Assembly (NCBI GenBank): GCA_902826795.1
Contig: CADEGD010000015.1
Location: forward strand, 1-36,246
Direction of reading: 5' to 3'
Source: an uncultured Acidobacteriota bacterium
Lineage (GTDB): Bacteria > Acidobacteriota > Blastocatellia > Pyrinomonadales > Pyrinomonadaceae
Length of the DNA stretch: 36,246 nt
Numbering within the stretch: the first letter of the stretch is position 1; each line of letters opens with the position of its first letter. Position numbers and translations under genes: made by a program. The notes beneath the pieces were generated by a model, which did no database searches, was not told the DNA's origin, and saw nothing but the letters and a program-made list of their open reading frames with translations. This document shows, piece after piece, positions 1 to 9,194 of this stretch.

Positions 1-161
1 TCGTCCCGGTCCCTACGCCGATATCCAGAATAATGTTTTGGCGGTCGGGCTGAAGTCCGTTGACCATCGTTTGCGCCAGTTCAGGCGAGCTCGGCGCTAT
101 CGCCACGACCTTTGCGGGGTTCTTGAGGAATGCCCGCAAGAACTGAATATTCTCGTTCATC
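1..161 (-). CDS. Class I SAM-dependent methyltransferase, N-terminal part (runs off the window)
   Basis: Partial gene. Only the first 53 codons are visible, starting from ATG at 159-161 and reading out through position 1. The peptide begins MNENIQFLRAFLKNPAKV and reaches ILDIGVGTGT, a SAM-binding motif I. The arrangement 'FLRAFLKNP..V.AIAPSS..LA..M' followed by motif I resembles the phospholipid N-methyltransferase (PmtA-like) and rRNA-dimethyladenosine-type families, so a lipid-headgroup methyltransferase is the best guess. It lies downstream of topA on the same strand, about 115 nt after the topA stop, and could be co-transcribed with it. Substrate is uncertain because the rest of the protein is missing. 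Confidence 0.72.
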
Positions 162-277
162 TACCTGCTATCCGGCCGGAACCGTATCTTACGCTTAACT
201 TAATACTTAGTTAACTTAGGATGTAACGCAGATTTTATATTTGCGCTCCTCATTTTTGCAATAGCGGATATTGTCTC

Positions 278-2830
278 TTATCTCGCGGCGTTCCTGCCGG
301 AAGCCTTCTTTGCCGGCGCCTTTGTCTTCTTTGTGAATGCTCCGGGCACTTCGGCTTCGATGATCTTCTTCACATCTTCAAGCGACAACTTCGCCGCTTC
401 TTCGGCGGTGGCACGAGAGCCATCAGCTTTTTTAGGTATATAGATCACCTTTTTGCCAAACTTGATCACCGGGCCCCAACGGGCGTTCTCGACCGATATC
501 TTCTCATCTTCCCAACGCTGGATATATCGATTCGCTTCCTTGCTGACCTTTGCCTCGATCAGCTCGTTCATCTCGTCCTGGCTTAGATTCGGAAAATCGT
601 AGCGACGCGGAACGTTGATGAACATGCCGTCCCATTTTATAAACGGCCCAAATCGACCGGAGCCTTTCGTGATCGGCTTGCCGTCGTACTCACCGACCGG
701 AGCATCGGCAATTTGCTTGGCCTTGATAAATTCGACCGCTTTCTCGGCATCGACGGTCGAAAGATCGGTGCCGCGGGGAATGGAGATAAACTCGTCACCC
801 CATTTTACGTAAGGACCGAACCGGCCGACGTTAACAGACAATTCCTTGTTTTCATAACTGCCCATTGCGTCCTGCAGTTTGAATAAAGTCAGGGCTTCTT
901 CGAACGTTATGGTTTCGATGCTTTGGCCTGTTGGGACCTTTGCGAATCTCGGCTTTTCTTCCTGATCGCCGCTGCCGATCTGAATGATCGGGCCATAGCG
1001 CGCAACGCGTGCGATAACAGGTTTGCCGCTTTCGGGGTCGGTTCCGAGTATCCTCTCGCCCTTAGCACGCTCCGCCGTTTCCATCGTGTTGTCGACTTCT
1101 TTTTTGAACGGCCAGTAGAACTCTTCGAGCATTTCGTTCCACTGCAGTTTGCCTTCGGCTACTTCGTCAAACTCTTCTTCGATCCTGGCCGTGAAGCCGT
1201 AATCCATGATGTCGTCGAAATACTGCTTCAGGAAATCTGTGACGACCAGGCCGAGATCCGTCGGGAACAGCTTTGCCTTTTCGGCGCCGGTATTTTCGGA
1301 ATCCTCTCGCTGGGTGATCTGATCATCCTTTAATACCAATATCCTGTAAGCCCGCGGTGTGCCGTCTTTGTCTCGCTTCTCGACATACTCGCGTTTCTGG
1401 ATCGTAGAGATAGTCGGGGCGTAAGTGGACGGCCGGCCGATGCCGAGTTCTTCCAGTTTTTTTACGAGCGACGCCTCGGTGTATCTCGGCTGCGGACGGC
1501 TGAAGCGTTCGGTTGCCCGGAGTTCGGAGAGCGGCAGCGTCTGTCCTGCAGTCATCGGCGGCAGCAGGCTCTGCGCCGACTCTTCCTGTTCGTCTTCGTC
1601 CTTATCTTCGCGATAGACCTTGAGAAAACCGTCGAACTTCAGTACTTCGCCCGATGCCGTAAGCTCTTCCTTATTCGTAGAGATCTCTATCTTTACCGTC
1701 GTCTTTTCGAGTTCAGCATCGGCCATTTGCGATGCGACAGTTCGCTTCCAGATAAGTTCGTAAAGCCTTTGCCATTCGGGATCGACGACGGTCGTCGCCT
1801 TTGCGTCGGTCGGGCGGATCGCCTCGTGAGCTTCCTGTGCGGATTCGTTTTTATTCTTGAACTTACGCGACTGTTGATACCTTTCGCCGTACAAGCTGCT
1901 AATAGTCGTCGAGATGTCGTTCAGCGCAGTGTCGCTCAAGCTCACGCTGTCCGTACGCATGTAGGTAATGTGCCCGTTCTCATAGAGCTTCTGTGCGATC
2001 TGCATCGTTCGCCCGACGCCGTAGCCAAGTTTTCTCGAAGCTTCCTGCTGAAGGGTTGAAGTTGTGAACGGTGGGGCCGGAGTACGTTTGCCGGGCTTTA
2101 CGCGTACGTCGGTCACTTTATAGTCGGCGCCGATGCAGCTTTTCAAAAAAGCTTCCGCATCTTCGCGACTGTCCTGCTTGCGTCCCTCGGCTTTGAACGT
2201 AACGGATTTGCCGGTGATGTCGTCTGCAACGAAAAGACCTTCGATCTTAAAGTGGCTTGTCTGTTCGAACGCGTTTATCTCGCGTTCGCGGTCGGCGATC
2301 AATCGAACGGCGACGCTCTGCACGCGGCCGGCACTCAGGTTATTTCCGCCGGCGCTGATCTTGCGCCAAAGGATCGGACTCAGTTCGAATCCGACTATGC
2401 GATCCAGAACGCGCCGAGCCTGCTGTGCCATCACGAGATCCATGTTCACCCGGCGGGGATTCTTCACGGCATCCTCAATCGCAGGTTTGGTGATCTCGTG
2501 AAAGACGATCCGTTTGGTTATTCCAGGATCGAGGCCGAGCACCTCGCACAGGTGCCAGCTTATGGCTTCGCCTTCGCGATCTTCGTCTGTCGCCAGCCAA
2601 ACTTCGTTCGACTTTTTTGCCAGAGACCGGAGTTCGTTAACGACCTTCTTCTTGTCATCAGGGACTATGTAGCTGGGCTCGAAATCGTTCTTAATGTCGA
2701 TGCCCATGCCCGCCTTTTCCAGATCGCGGATGTGGCCGTAGCAGCTGTTTACCTGAAAATCCTTCCCTAGAATCTTTTCAATGGTCTTCGCTTTCGCGGG
2801 GCTTTCTACTATTAAAAGATTCTTCGACAT
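278..2830 (-). CDS. topA: DNA topoisomerase I (type IA)
   Basis: Relaxes negatively supercoiled DNA by cutting one strand through a tyrosine-DNA intermediate. The 850-aa protein opens with the TOPRIM domain (LLIVESPAKAKTIEKIL at residues 5-21; acidic DEDREGE at 82-88) and carries the active-site motif GHITYMRTDS with catalytic Tyr290. The region from about residue 600 contains several repeats of the type G.FGPYVKWG/GRFGPFIKW, the Topo-I C-terminal repeat, in place of the zinc fingers of E. coli TopA. It ends in a basic tail (KKTKAPAKKASGRNAAR). dprA lies 172 nt upstream on the same strand, the common dprA-topA order of bacteria. No strong Shine-Dalgarno is visible before the ATG. Confidence 0.97.
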   Translation of the reverse strand: MSKNLLIVESPAKAKTIEKILGKDFQVNSCYGHIRDLEKAGMGIDIKNDFEPSYIVPDDKKKVVNELRSLAKKSNEVWLATDEDREGEAISWHLCEVLGLDPGITKRIVFHEITKPAIEDAVKNPRRVNMDLVMAQQARRVLDRIVGFELSPILWRKISAGGNNLSAGRVQSVAVRLIADREREINAFEQTSHFKIEGLFVADDITGKSVTFKAEGRKQDSREDAEAFLKSCIGADYKVTDVRVKPGKRTPAPPFTTSTLQQEASRKLGYGVGRTMQIAQKLYENGHITYMRTDSVSLSDTALNDISTTISSLYGERYQQSRKFKNKNESAQEAHEAIRPTDAKATTVVDPEWQRLYELIWKRTVASQMADAELEKTTVKIEISTNKEELTASGEVLKFDGFLKVYREDKDEDEQEESAQSLLPPMTAGQTLPLSELRATERFSRPQPRYTEASLVKKLEELGIGRPSTYAPTISTIQKREYVEKRDKDGTPRAYRILVLKDDQITQREDSENTGAEKAKLFPTDLGLVVTDFLKQYFDDIMDYGFTARIEEEFDEVAEGKLQWNEMLEEFYWPFKKEVDNTMETAERAKGERILGTDPESGKPVIARVARYGPIIQIGSGDQEEKPRFAKVPTGQSIETITFEEALTLFKLQDAMGSYENKELSVNVGRFGPYVKWGDEFISIPRGTDLSTVDAEKAVEFIKAKQIADAPVGEYDGKPITKGSGRFGPFIKWDGMFINVPRRYDFPNLSQDEMNELIEAKVSKEANRYIQRWEDEKISVENARWGPVIKFGKKVIYIPKKADGSRATAEEAAKLSLEDVKKIIEAEVPGAFTKKTKAPAKKASGRNAAR

Positions 2831-3002
2831 AAGTTCGTGCGTTCTGACGTTTAGACTACTAACACCGCGCTCGACGGCTTGTCAACCTCGATTTGATGTC
2901 GAAATGAAGCTGTCCTCAAAAAGATTTGTTCTGTTTTTTTGTGATTTTTGTGGTTAGCGTTTTAATGGCGAGACATCAGAAAACACGGAACGACATAACG
3001 GA

Positions 3003-4133
3003 TCAAATTCGTCGAGCGTAATTTTTACCGGGCAGGACGCGTATGAGATCTCGGAGGTCAAGGCCAACGAGGGCGGCGTTTAGATCGCCGAATGACAGGC
3101 GGCTTCTTGTAAGCAGAGCGTCTATATGGATCGAATCGTCGACGGGCAGAAGCGGCCAGATCGCCCGTTCGTGGTCGCTGAGATCGGACGGTGCTGCGTT
3201 GCCAACCCGGTCGCTATGGCTCGCGGTTCTGACTTCCTCGATCTTCGGCGGCAGTATCGAGGCGGCGATCTCGCTTGGCAGTTCGGCGACAACGTCCTGC
3301 CATTGCTGTACGAGTTTGGCTCCGGCCTTGATCAGATAGTTCGTGCCGAAGGAGTTGCCGGATGTGATATTGCCGGGCACGGCCATCACTTCGCGGTTCT
3401 GCTCCATCGCAAGTCGTGCTGTTATCAAAGACCCGCTTCGCTCGGAAGCCTCGACGATAAGCACGCCTAAACTAAGCCCGCTGATGATCCGGTTGCGATA
3501 AGGAAAGTTGTCCTTGAGCGGGGGCGTGCCGAGCGGGAATTGCGTAAACAGTGCTCCGCCTTTGTCGAGGATCTCTTCGGCCAGCCGTGTGTTCTCTTTT
3601 GGATAGATGGAGTCCAAGCCGGTGCCGAGCACTCCGATCGTTCGGCCCTTCGCCTCGATCGCACCACGATGTGCAGACGTGTCGATTCCGCGTGCGAGGC
3701 CGGAAACGATCGTGATGCCTCGAGCCGCGAGTTCACGCGACAGCATCTCGGCTGAGTTCTTTCCGTAGGTCGAACAATTTCGCGAACCGATCACGCCGAC
3801 GCACGGCTGGTCGAGGCAGGCTTGCCAGTCGCCGCGGACGTAAAGCGTGATCGGCGGATCATCGATCTGTCGGAGAAGATCGGGGTAACTGCCGTCGTCC
3901 AGAATGAGAATGTCGCCACCGGCTTTCTTAACGCGCTCAAATTCCTCAAGAGCTTTATCATGAAACTCGCGCTTCATGATGCTCTCGATCGTCTCCGGCC
4001 TGATCCGCAGCGACTCCAACTCCGTCCGCCGCGCATCGAAAACCGCCGCCGCCGACCCGAACCGCTCAAGCAACTTAGTCGCCGCCCGCGGCCCTACGCC
4101 GGGCGTCATATTAAGAGAAATCCACTCTTTCAT
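3003..4133 (-). CDS. dprA: DNA-processing protein DprA (DNA uptake/transformation)
   Basis: DprA/Smf binds incoming single-stranded DNA and loads RecA during natural transformation. This 376-aa protein has an N-terminal helix-hairpin-helix-like region (TPGVGPRAATKLLERFG, residues 10-26) and the extended Rossmann fold with the family signatures VIGSRNCSTYG (114-124) and SGLARGIDTSAH (144-155), then FPYRNRIISGLS and SERSGSLITARLA. The C-terminal ~60 residues form the DprA winged-helix-like domain. It precedes topA on the same strand. The start is ATG at 4133; the upstream gap contains tRNA-Sec and no other gene. Presence of dprA alone does not show competence. Confidence 0.95.
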   Translation of the reverse strand: MKEWISLNMTPGVGPRAATKLLERFGSAAAVFDARRTELESLRIRPETIESIMKREFHDKALEEFERVKKAGGDILILDDGSYPDLLRQIDDPPITLYVRGDWQACLDQPCVGVIGSRNCSTYGKNSAEMLSRELAARGITIVSGLARGIDTSAHRGAIEAKGRTIGVLGTGLDSIYPKENTRLAEEILDKGGALFTQFPLGTPPLKDNFPYRNRIISGLSLGVLIVEASERSGSLITARLAMEQNREVMAVPGNITSGNSFGTNYLIKAGAKLVQQWQDVVAELPSEIAASILPPKIEEVRTASHSDRVGNAAPSDLSDHERAIWPLLPVDDSIHIDALLTRSRLSFGDLNAALVGLDLRDLIRVLPGKNYARRI

Positions 4134-4201
4134 TTCGGATACATACAGCTATCGGCCGTAAGCTATTAGCTATAAGCCAAGCCGAACTGGCCACTGCAAA
4201 T

Positions 4202-4299
4202 TGGCGGAGGCGTGTGGGAGTCGAACCCACCCAGGTACGCTCTCGCGCACCCGCTGACGGTTTTGAAGACCGCGACCATCACCGGACGGATGCGCCCCC
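4202..4299 (-). tRNA. selC: tRNA-Sec (anticodon TCA), selenocysteine tRNA
   Basis: Read on the minus strand the 98-nt sequence folds as a tRNA with encoded 3' CCA (complement at 4202-4204) and discriminator G. The acceptor stem is about 8 bp, starting GGGGGCGC, with one G.T and one C.A pair. The anticodon arm has loop CTTCAAA giving anticodon TCA. The variable arm is long (GCGGGTGCGCGAGAGCGTACC), and the T arm is GTGGG-TTCGACT-CCCAC. The long variable arm, extended acceptor, GGTGA-type D loop and UCA anticodon are the hallmarks of bacterial SelC, which inserts selenocysteine at UGA with SelA/SelB. None of selA, selB or selD is in the window. Confidence 0.95.
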
Positions 4300-4310
4300 A
4301 AGTTCGGAAA

Positions 4311-4399
4311 TTACACATTATACATTCTTAATTTTCAATTATTTTGGAGGCAAAATCTCCATCCAAATCAATTTATAATTAGGAATGTAAAATGTAGAA
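4311..4399. repeat. AT-rich imperfect inverted repeat (89 nt) beside selC
   Basis: The left arm (4311-4350, starting TTACACATTATACATTCTTA) and right arm (4357-4399, ending GGAATGTAAAATGTAGAA) are imperfect reverse complements of each other around a short CAAAAT centre. The element is much richer in A+T than its surroundings and encodes no protein. It lies between the 5' end of selC and the end of the M20 peptidase gene. It may act as a terminator for the peptidase operon, but its size and composition are more like a small non-autonomous palindromic element. Confidence 0.6.
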
Positions 4400-4411
4400 T
4401 TCTAGCCCGGC

Positions 4412-5554
4412 TTAATTTGACGCCTTCAAAAGCATCGCGACCAACGCAGCTCGGTTCGAGATGTCGCTTACCAAAATATGCTCGTGGAGCGTGTGGGCGC
4501 CATCGCCGGTGACGCCGAGGCCGTCGAGGACGGGGACGCCCAAGGCGGCGACGAAGTTTCCGTCGGACGCTCCGCCGACCTGGGTTTCGCCGAGCTCGTA
4601 ACCGAATGAGGCCCCGATGTCGCGTGCTTTTTCATATAACGCAGCGACGGCTTCGGTTCGTTCCATCGGCGGCCGGTTGATGTCACCGAGGACGGAAACC
4701 GAGACGCGATCGTCGAACGCCGTTAAACCTTTGATCGCGGTGTCGATTCGCGCAGCTTCGGCCATTGACGTGAACCTGACATCGACGGTGCATTCGGCGT
4801 GTTCGGGAATGACGTTAGTCGTCGTGCCGCCGCGCATCGTGCAGACATTTACCGTCGTTCCGGCTTCCGCGTTATTAAAGTTATGCAGCCGTTCGATCTG
4901 CCGCGAGAGTTCGAGGATCGCGCTTGCGCCTTTATCGGGTTCGAGGCCCGCGTGGGCGGGAACGCCGTGAGTTCGGACCGTGTACATTCCCGTACCTTTG
5001 CGGCCGGTTTTGACTCGTCCGGCGGCGGATGGTTCGAACACAAAACACGCTTCGGCATTTGCCGCCTCTTTCTCAAGCAGCGGACGGCCGGACAAACTGC
5101 CGACCTCTTCATCACACGAGATAAATGCCGTGATCGGACGCGAAGGCGCCGTTCCTGTTTCAGCAAAATACCGCAATGCTTCGAGCATCAGCACGATGCC
5201 CGCTTTCATATCGAAAATCCCGCAGCCGTAGAACTTATCGCCTTCGATCCGCGTAGGGTTCACCTCGCGAGTGCCGACCGGATGAACCGTGTCGCTGTGG
5301 CCGAGCAGTAGATACGGCTTTGCGTCGCCAGGAAACGCGCGGATGATCAGATGTTCGCCGTATTCTTCAGCCGGGATCCGTTCGATCTCAAGATCAAGTC
5401 CGATCTTTCGGGCCTCGTTCTCGATCCAAAGCTGGACGGTCTTGCTACGCTCGACGTCATACGACGGCGATTCGATCTCGACGATCTCGCGGATCGCCTC
5501 GATCATTTCGCCTTCGCGTTTTTTGAAATAGTCGAGCGTTTCGTGCGGGGTCAT
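4412..5554 (-). CDS. M20 family metallopeptidase (carboxypeptidase G2-like)
   Basis: Predicted two-zinc exopeptidase or deacylase of the M20 family, with most resemblance to the glutamate carboxypeptidase (CPG2) branch. The 380-aa protein carries the metal ligands in order: GHSDTVHP (His86, catalytic Asp88), GIFDMKAG (Asp115 bridging), CDEEVGS (Glu149 catalytic, Glu150 ligand), FEPS (Glu174) and GAHTLHE (His354). The middle part with GVPAHAGLEPDKGASAI is the dimerisation domain. There is no signal peptide, so it should be cytoplasmic. Its ATG overlaps the TGA of the upstream nuclease gene (ATGA), indicating a two-gene operon. Exact substrate is not predictable; ArgE/DapE are less likely by sequence style. 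Confidence 0.9.
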   Translation of the reverse strand: MTPHETLDYFKKREGEMIEAIREIVEIESPSYDVERSKTVQLWIENEARKIGLDLEIERIPAEEYGEHLIIRAFPGDAKPYLLLGHSDTVHPVGTREVNPTRIEGDKFYGCGIFDMKAGIVLMLEALRYFAETGTAPSRPITAFISCDEEVGSLSGRPLLEKEAANAEACFVFEPSAAGRVKTGRKGTGMYTVRTHGVPAHAGLEPDKGASAILELSRQIERLHNFNNAEAGTTVNVCTMRGGTTTNVIPEHAECTVDVRFTSMAEAARIDTAIKGLTAFDDRVSVSVLGDINRPPMERTEAVAALYEKARDIGASFGYELGETQVGGASDGNFVAALGVPVLDGLGVTGDGAHTLHEHILVSDISNRAALVAMLLKASN

Positions 5555-6495
5555 TGTTTGCCGAAAATGTCGTTTAGCGTCTCGCCCATTCGATAACCGG
5601 CCATCACGAGCCGCTGCTCGGAAACGGCGTAGGCGTTGCGGCGATAGGCGTCAGACGGGGCATCGAACCGCTTGAGATCCGAGCGGAAAACGTCGGTGTT
5701 GGCGAACGCAAAGCTTTCCTTTTGCCAGCCAGGATAATCACCGAGCATTAGCCCGCCTTTCGACGAATCGAACGGGTAGCGAAGCATGTACGATTCGGCG
5801 ATGCCGCGGATGTAGTCGGTTTCGTTTTCAAACGGAAGGAACGGCACGTTGCGGCCGACGATCGAATCCCAAAACCAGTGAAGATTCACCTGATCTTCAC
5901 GTTTCGTGCCTTCCGGCGTCAGAAGAAACAGATTGCCGCCTTGATCGCCGTTCGGTTCGCGGTCGGTGTGGCGCCCGGATGTGTGCAGCGGCTGGTGGAG
6001 GTCGCCGCCGATATGTAGAAACCAGGCGATCGCAATGGCCTTGTCCGAGGACTTGGCCGCAGTGTCTCGCATCGTCTTGTCCGATTCGACCAATCTTACG
6101 ACGCCCTGTCCGCCGGGCTGCTTGTCGGTTATCAACTCGACCTTGCCGTTCGCCTGCCGCCAGAATGTGTCGGAATAATGCCACGTCGACTGATGATAGT
6201 TCTTGTAGCGAACGGGAAACGCGCGGTCGCGAACGACATCGGCCCACGTCGGGACGAACGTAAAGTATTCAAGCCGCTTTGCTTCTTCCGACCGCGGGCC
6301 GTAAGCCATATAGAACGTAGAAAGCTGTGAATCCTCCGGAGTGGATCTTAAAAGTTTGATGACATTCTCCCGTGCGGTCGGGTTCATTCGCTGCCAGGCG
6401 ATGTAGCCGGTGATCTTATGGCCTACATCGTCCCAGGAATACGAATTAAGTGAAAGAAAAGCGAGGAAAAGCGCAACTAGTATCGACTTGGGCAT
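5551..6495 (-). CDS. Secreted S1/P1-type nuclease
   Basis: Zinc-dependent nuclease that degrades single-stranded nucleic acid and 3'-nucleotides outside the cytoplasm. The 314-aa precursor has a signal peptide (about residues 1-20, ending SYS) and the mature protein would begin WDDVGHK. In this family the N-terminal Trp provides zinc ligands through its backbone, so cleavage just before Trp21 is strongly suggested. Further family motifs are WADVVRD, WHYSD, AIAWFLHIGGDLHQPLH, DQGGN and NLHWFWD. It is followed by the overlapping M20 peptidase gene; together they could scavenge nutrients, although the peptidase lacks a signal sequence. Confidence 0.93.
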   Translation of the reverse strand: MPKSILVALFLAFLSLNSYSWDDVGHKITGYIAWQRMNPTARENVIKLLRSTPEDSQLSTFYMAYGPRSEEAKRLEYFTFVPTWADVVRDRAFPVRYKNYHQSTWHYSDTFWRQANGKVELITDKQPGGQGVVRLVESDKTMRDTAAKSSDKAIAIAWFLHIGGDLHQPLHTSGRHTDREPNGDQGGNLFLLTPEGTKREDQVNLHWFWDSIVGRNVPFLPFENETDYIRGIAESYMLRYPFDSSKGGLMLGDYPGWQKESFAFANTDVFRSDLKRFDAPSDAYRRNAYAVSEQRLVMAGYRMGETLNDIFGKQ

Positions 6496-6685
6496 CTATA
6501 TCTCCTGAAACTGTTGGGTTGATTCTAGCGAAACGATTGACTTAGAGGAAATAAGCGCTCTTTAGATAATTTTATCGGGCAAACCATGTCCGAAAAACCT
6601 ACATCTCAAAGAGTGCAAAACTTTCCCCTCAAATCGTTCTATTAAGGAACGACACACATTTTCGGATGTGGGGAGTTGAAAGGTT

Positions 6686-6943
6686 ATGCAAGCAGTGTCG
6701 GAATTAAACGGGTTCGTCGGTAAGGCAATTGACAAGTCTGAAGAGGTTTTCGGCCGAAAGATCGGCGTTTTCGGAAAAATCTTCGGATGTCAGCACAAAC
6801 GATTGACGCGGCCTATCACAAGCGAACGTACTACGTACCAAGCATGTGTGGAATGCGGTGCCCGGAAAAATTTCGATACCCGGACTTTTCGAAGCTCCGG
6901 ACGCTTTTATTATCCTCCGACAGCAGGGTTCGGGAACTATTAA
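6686..6943 (+). CDS. Small conserved-type protein with CxxC (FGCxHKRLTRP family)
   Basis: Unnamed 85-aa protein with no assigned function. ATG at 6686 is preceded by GAAAGG at good spacing. The central segment (FGCQHKRLTRPITSERTTYQACVECGARKNFD, about residues 33-64) has a Cys/His pair and a CxxC, which could form a small zinc knuckle. From memory, similar short proteins occur widely in Acidobacteriota, but I cannot confirm this here. It stands alone between the divergent nuclease gene and the downstream hairpin at 6995. Confidence 0.7.
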   Translation: MQAVSELNGFVGKAIDKSEEVFGRKIGVFGKIFGCQHKRLTRPITSERTTYQACVECGARKNFDTRTFRSSGRFYYPPTAGFGNY

Positions 6944-6994
6944 AAGCCCCTGTTGTTATATCCTGTCCTAGATACCATCCAATTAATACCTACC

Positions 6995-7023
6995 GAGAGC
7001 GTTCTGCCAAACAGAACGCTCTC
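6995..7023. terminator. Perfect 12-bp hairpin between convergent genes
   Basis: GAGAGCGTTCTG (6995-7006) and its exact reverse complement CAGAACGCTCTC (7012-7023) flank a 5-nt loop. It lies after the plus-strand 85-aa gene and covers the stop codon of the minus-strand 49-aa ORF. It has no strong T-run on either side, so it may be a weak bidirectional terminator or an mRNA-stabilising hairpin. Confidence 0.6.
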
Positions 7024-7171
7024 AATCATATGTTGGCCAATCAATAAAATCGGATTCAGCGCCTAATTCCGCCAGGCTAATTTCTTCATCAGGATCAAGT
7101 TTCGAGCATTCATTTATCAATCGCTCGTTTTTAACAACGCCCTTCAAATCTTTGCTGTCGTCGGTAGTCAT
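7022..7171 (-). CDS. 49-aa acidic protein, coupled to the esterase gene
   Basis: Short ORF starting at ATG 7169-7171, only one base after the stop codon of the SGNH esterase gene, which suggests translational coupling. The product begins MTTDDSKDLKGVVKNERLIN and ends FIDWPTYD. It is strongly acidic, with one Cys and no membrane segment. The run 'DEEISLAELGAESDF.DWP' is faintly like the C-terminus of small antitoxin-type proteins, but I do not recognise a family and no toxin gene follows. Its stop codon lies within the hairpin at 6995-7023. Confidence 0.5.
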   Translation of the reverse strand: MTTDDSKDLKGVVKNERLINECSKLDPDEEISLAELGAESDFIDWPTYD

Positions 7172-7172
7172 A

Positions 7173-7940
<768 letters not shown>

Positions 7941-7944
7941 TTTC

Positions 7945-8655
7945 TTAATACTCAAGCCAGGCATCAAAGACCCAGCCGGTTTGACCGCGATATGTAACCA
8001 TGCACCAACGGCCGGCTCGGTTCCCGATCTTTACCCTTTCCTTTTCGCAATTTTCCAGCGTGACGACGGTTCCATGCGGTATCTGTGCGAGCCGTTCGCC
8101 TTCTTCCGAGTCAGGTTCACTTCGAAGCGCCAGAAAGCCGTCACTCGGCGAATTAACGCGAGCGGTCGGCAGGTCGTCTTCCTCAAATCCCGGCGGCGTT
8201 CTTGTCGGAGATGGGCTTAAGGCGTCTTCAAGTTGCTTTTGGAGGTTCGCGAGTTCCTTCTCCATCCGCTCCGCCTCTGCTTCGGCATCGGGCGTTGTCG
8301 TCGGTGTGGGCGAACGGGATGGAGCAGGCGTCGGTGTTGGCGACGTAACCGCCACGTTAGTACCGCCGGAATTGAAGTAGAAAAATGCTCCGGCGGCTCC
8401 CAAACCGATCAAAGCTAGAAATCCTACGACCAAAAGGGCCGCAACGATCTTCAGAACGGGGCTGCTTTTTGCCGGAGCGGTAGCGGCTCGCGGCGCGGCG
8501 GTCGTGTAGCTCTCAGACGGTATATCGACCCGCAGCCCGGGCCGCAGAACTGTCTCTTCCTCGGTTCCCAGGTCAATGAGAGTTCCGCCGTCGGCAAGGC
8601 AAAACTTGAGTGTTGCGTCCGTGTAGGTAGTCCGGCACGTCGGGCATTGCTTCAT
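7945..8655 (-). CDS. Zinc-ribbon, single-TM, SH3-domain protein
   Basis: 236-aa membrane protein of unknown role. The N-terminus has a zinc-ribbon-like motif (MKQCPTCRTTYTD..LKFCLADG, Cys4/Cys7 and Cys19). A Ser/Ala/Pro-rich stretch is followed by one transmembrane helix (KIVAALLVVGFLALIGLGAA, about residues 68-87), then a Pro/Thr/Ser linker with a short coiled-coil (EAERMEKELANLQKQLEDAL). The C-terminal ~75 residues look like a bacterial SH3 domain (ending in WCMVTYRGQTGWVFDAWLEY), which commonly binds peptidoglycan or peptides. A cytoplasmic ribbon and periplasmic SH3 are inferred. It ends 4 nt before the esterase start, so the two are probably co-transcribed. Confidence 0.8.
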   Translation of the reverse strand: MKQCPTCRTTYTDATLKFCLADGGTLIDLGTEEETVLRPGLRVDIPSESYTTAAPRAATAPAKSSPVLKIVAALLVVGFLALIGLGAAGAFFYFNSGGTNVAVTSPTPTPAPSRSPTPTTTPDAEAEAERMEKELANLQKQLEDALSPSPTRTPPGFEEDDLPTARVNSPSDGFLALRSEPDSEEGERLAQIPHGTVVTLENCEKERVKIGNRAGRWCMVTYRGQTGWVFDAWLEY

Positions 8656-8667
8656 ATGTAAGAATGC

Positions 8668-9036
8668 CTAAGCCGCGGCCTCGCTGGCCGTACCGAAGCT
8701 TGCGAGCGCATCGGCTTCGTTATCGAACACGTCGAAAACCGTGTAAAGCTTGGTGATCGTGATCAGCTCGACGAAGCGGTCTGACAGGTTAGCAAGCTTT
8801 AAGCTTCCGCCGTTCCTTTCGACCGAGGCATAGCTCGCTACCAATTCGCCGAGCCCGCTCGAATCGATAAGTGTAACGCCGACAAGATTTAGGAGGATGT
8901 TTTTCTTGCCGTCAGCGGTCAACCCGCGAATTGCGTCGTGCAGGGCTCGGTTGCTTTCGCCGAGTGCGATCTTTCCCGCCAGATCGACGATAGTTACGCT
9001 GCCGCTTTGTCGTTGTGAAATGTTCAGTTCGCTCAT
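8668..9036 (-). CDS. STAS-domain anti-sigma-factor antagonist
   Basis: 122-aa single-domain STAS protein of the SpoIIAA/RsbV type. In this family an anti-sigma kinase phosphorylates the conserved serine; the unphosphorylated form binds the kinase and frees a sigma factor or another partner. The signature DSSGLGELV gives the phosphoacceptor Ser59/60, preceded by ILLNLVGVTLI. Start at ATG 9034-9036 (MSELNISQRQSG) is chosen for the AGAGG ribosome site just before it; the open frame continues upstream to 9198 without family resemblance. No kinase or sigma gene is adjacent, so its partner is elsewhere. Confidence 0.88.
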   Translation of the reverse strand: MSELNISQRQSGSVTIVDLAGKIALGESNRALHDAIRGLTADGKKNILLNLVGVTLIDSSGLGELVASYASVERNGGSLKLANLSDRFVELITITKLYTVFDVFDNEADALASFGTASEAAA

Positions 9037-9194
9037 TTGATTCCTCTTTACGCTTCTATCCAAAAAAGGGTTCCGTGACATCGCTGCGGGTCGGGTGTCG
9101 CACAGCGTTGCCAATATAGGGCTAGGATGATTCCGGCTCGTAATGATAACCCTCTTCGCATCGCGATTACAATAGGATTTCGACAACCAAGGCC

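Noticed and set aside
200..222. TTAACT...AGTTAA inverted words upstream of the partial methyltransferase gene
   Set aside because: Six-base arms in A+T-rich DNA are likely by chance.
2252..2770. 172-aa plus-strand open frame inside topA
   Set aside because: Antisense to a highly conserved enzyme, with no independent support.
4140..4185. Imperfect repeat of AGCTAT/TAAGC-type words between dprA and selC
   Set aside because: Only 9 of 12 positions pair; too weak to call an element.
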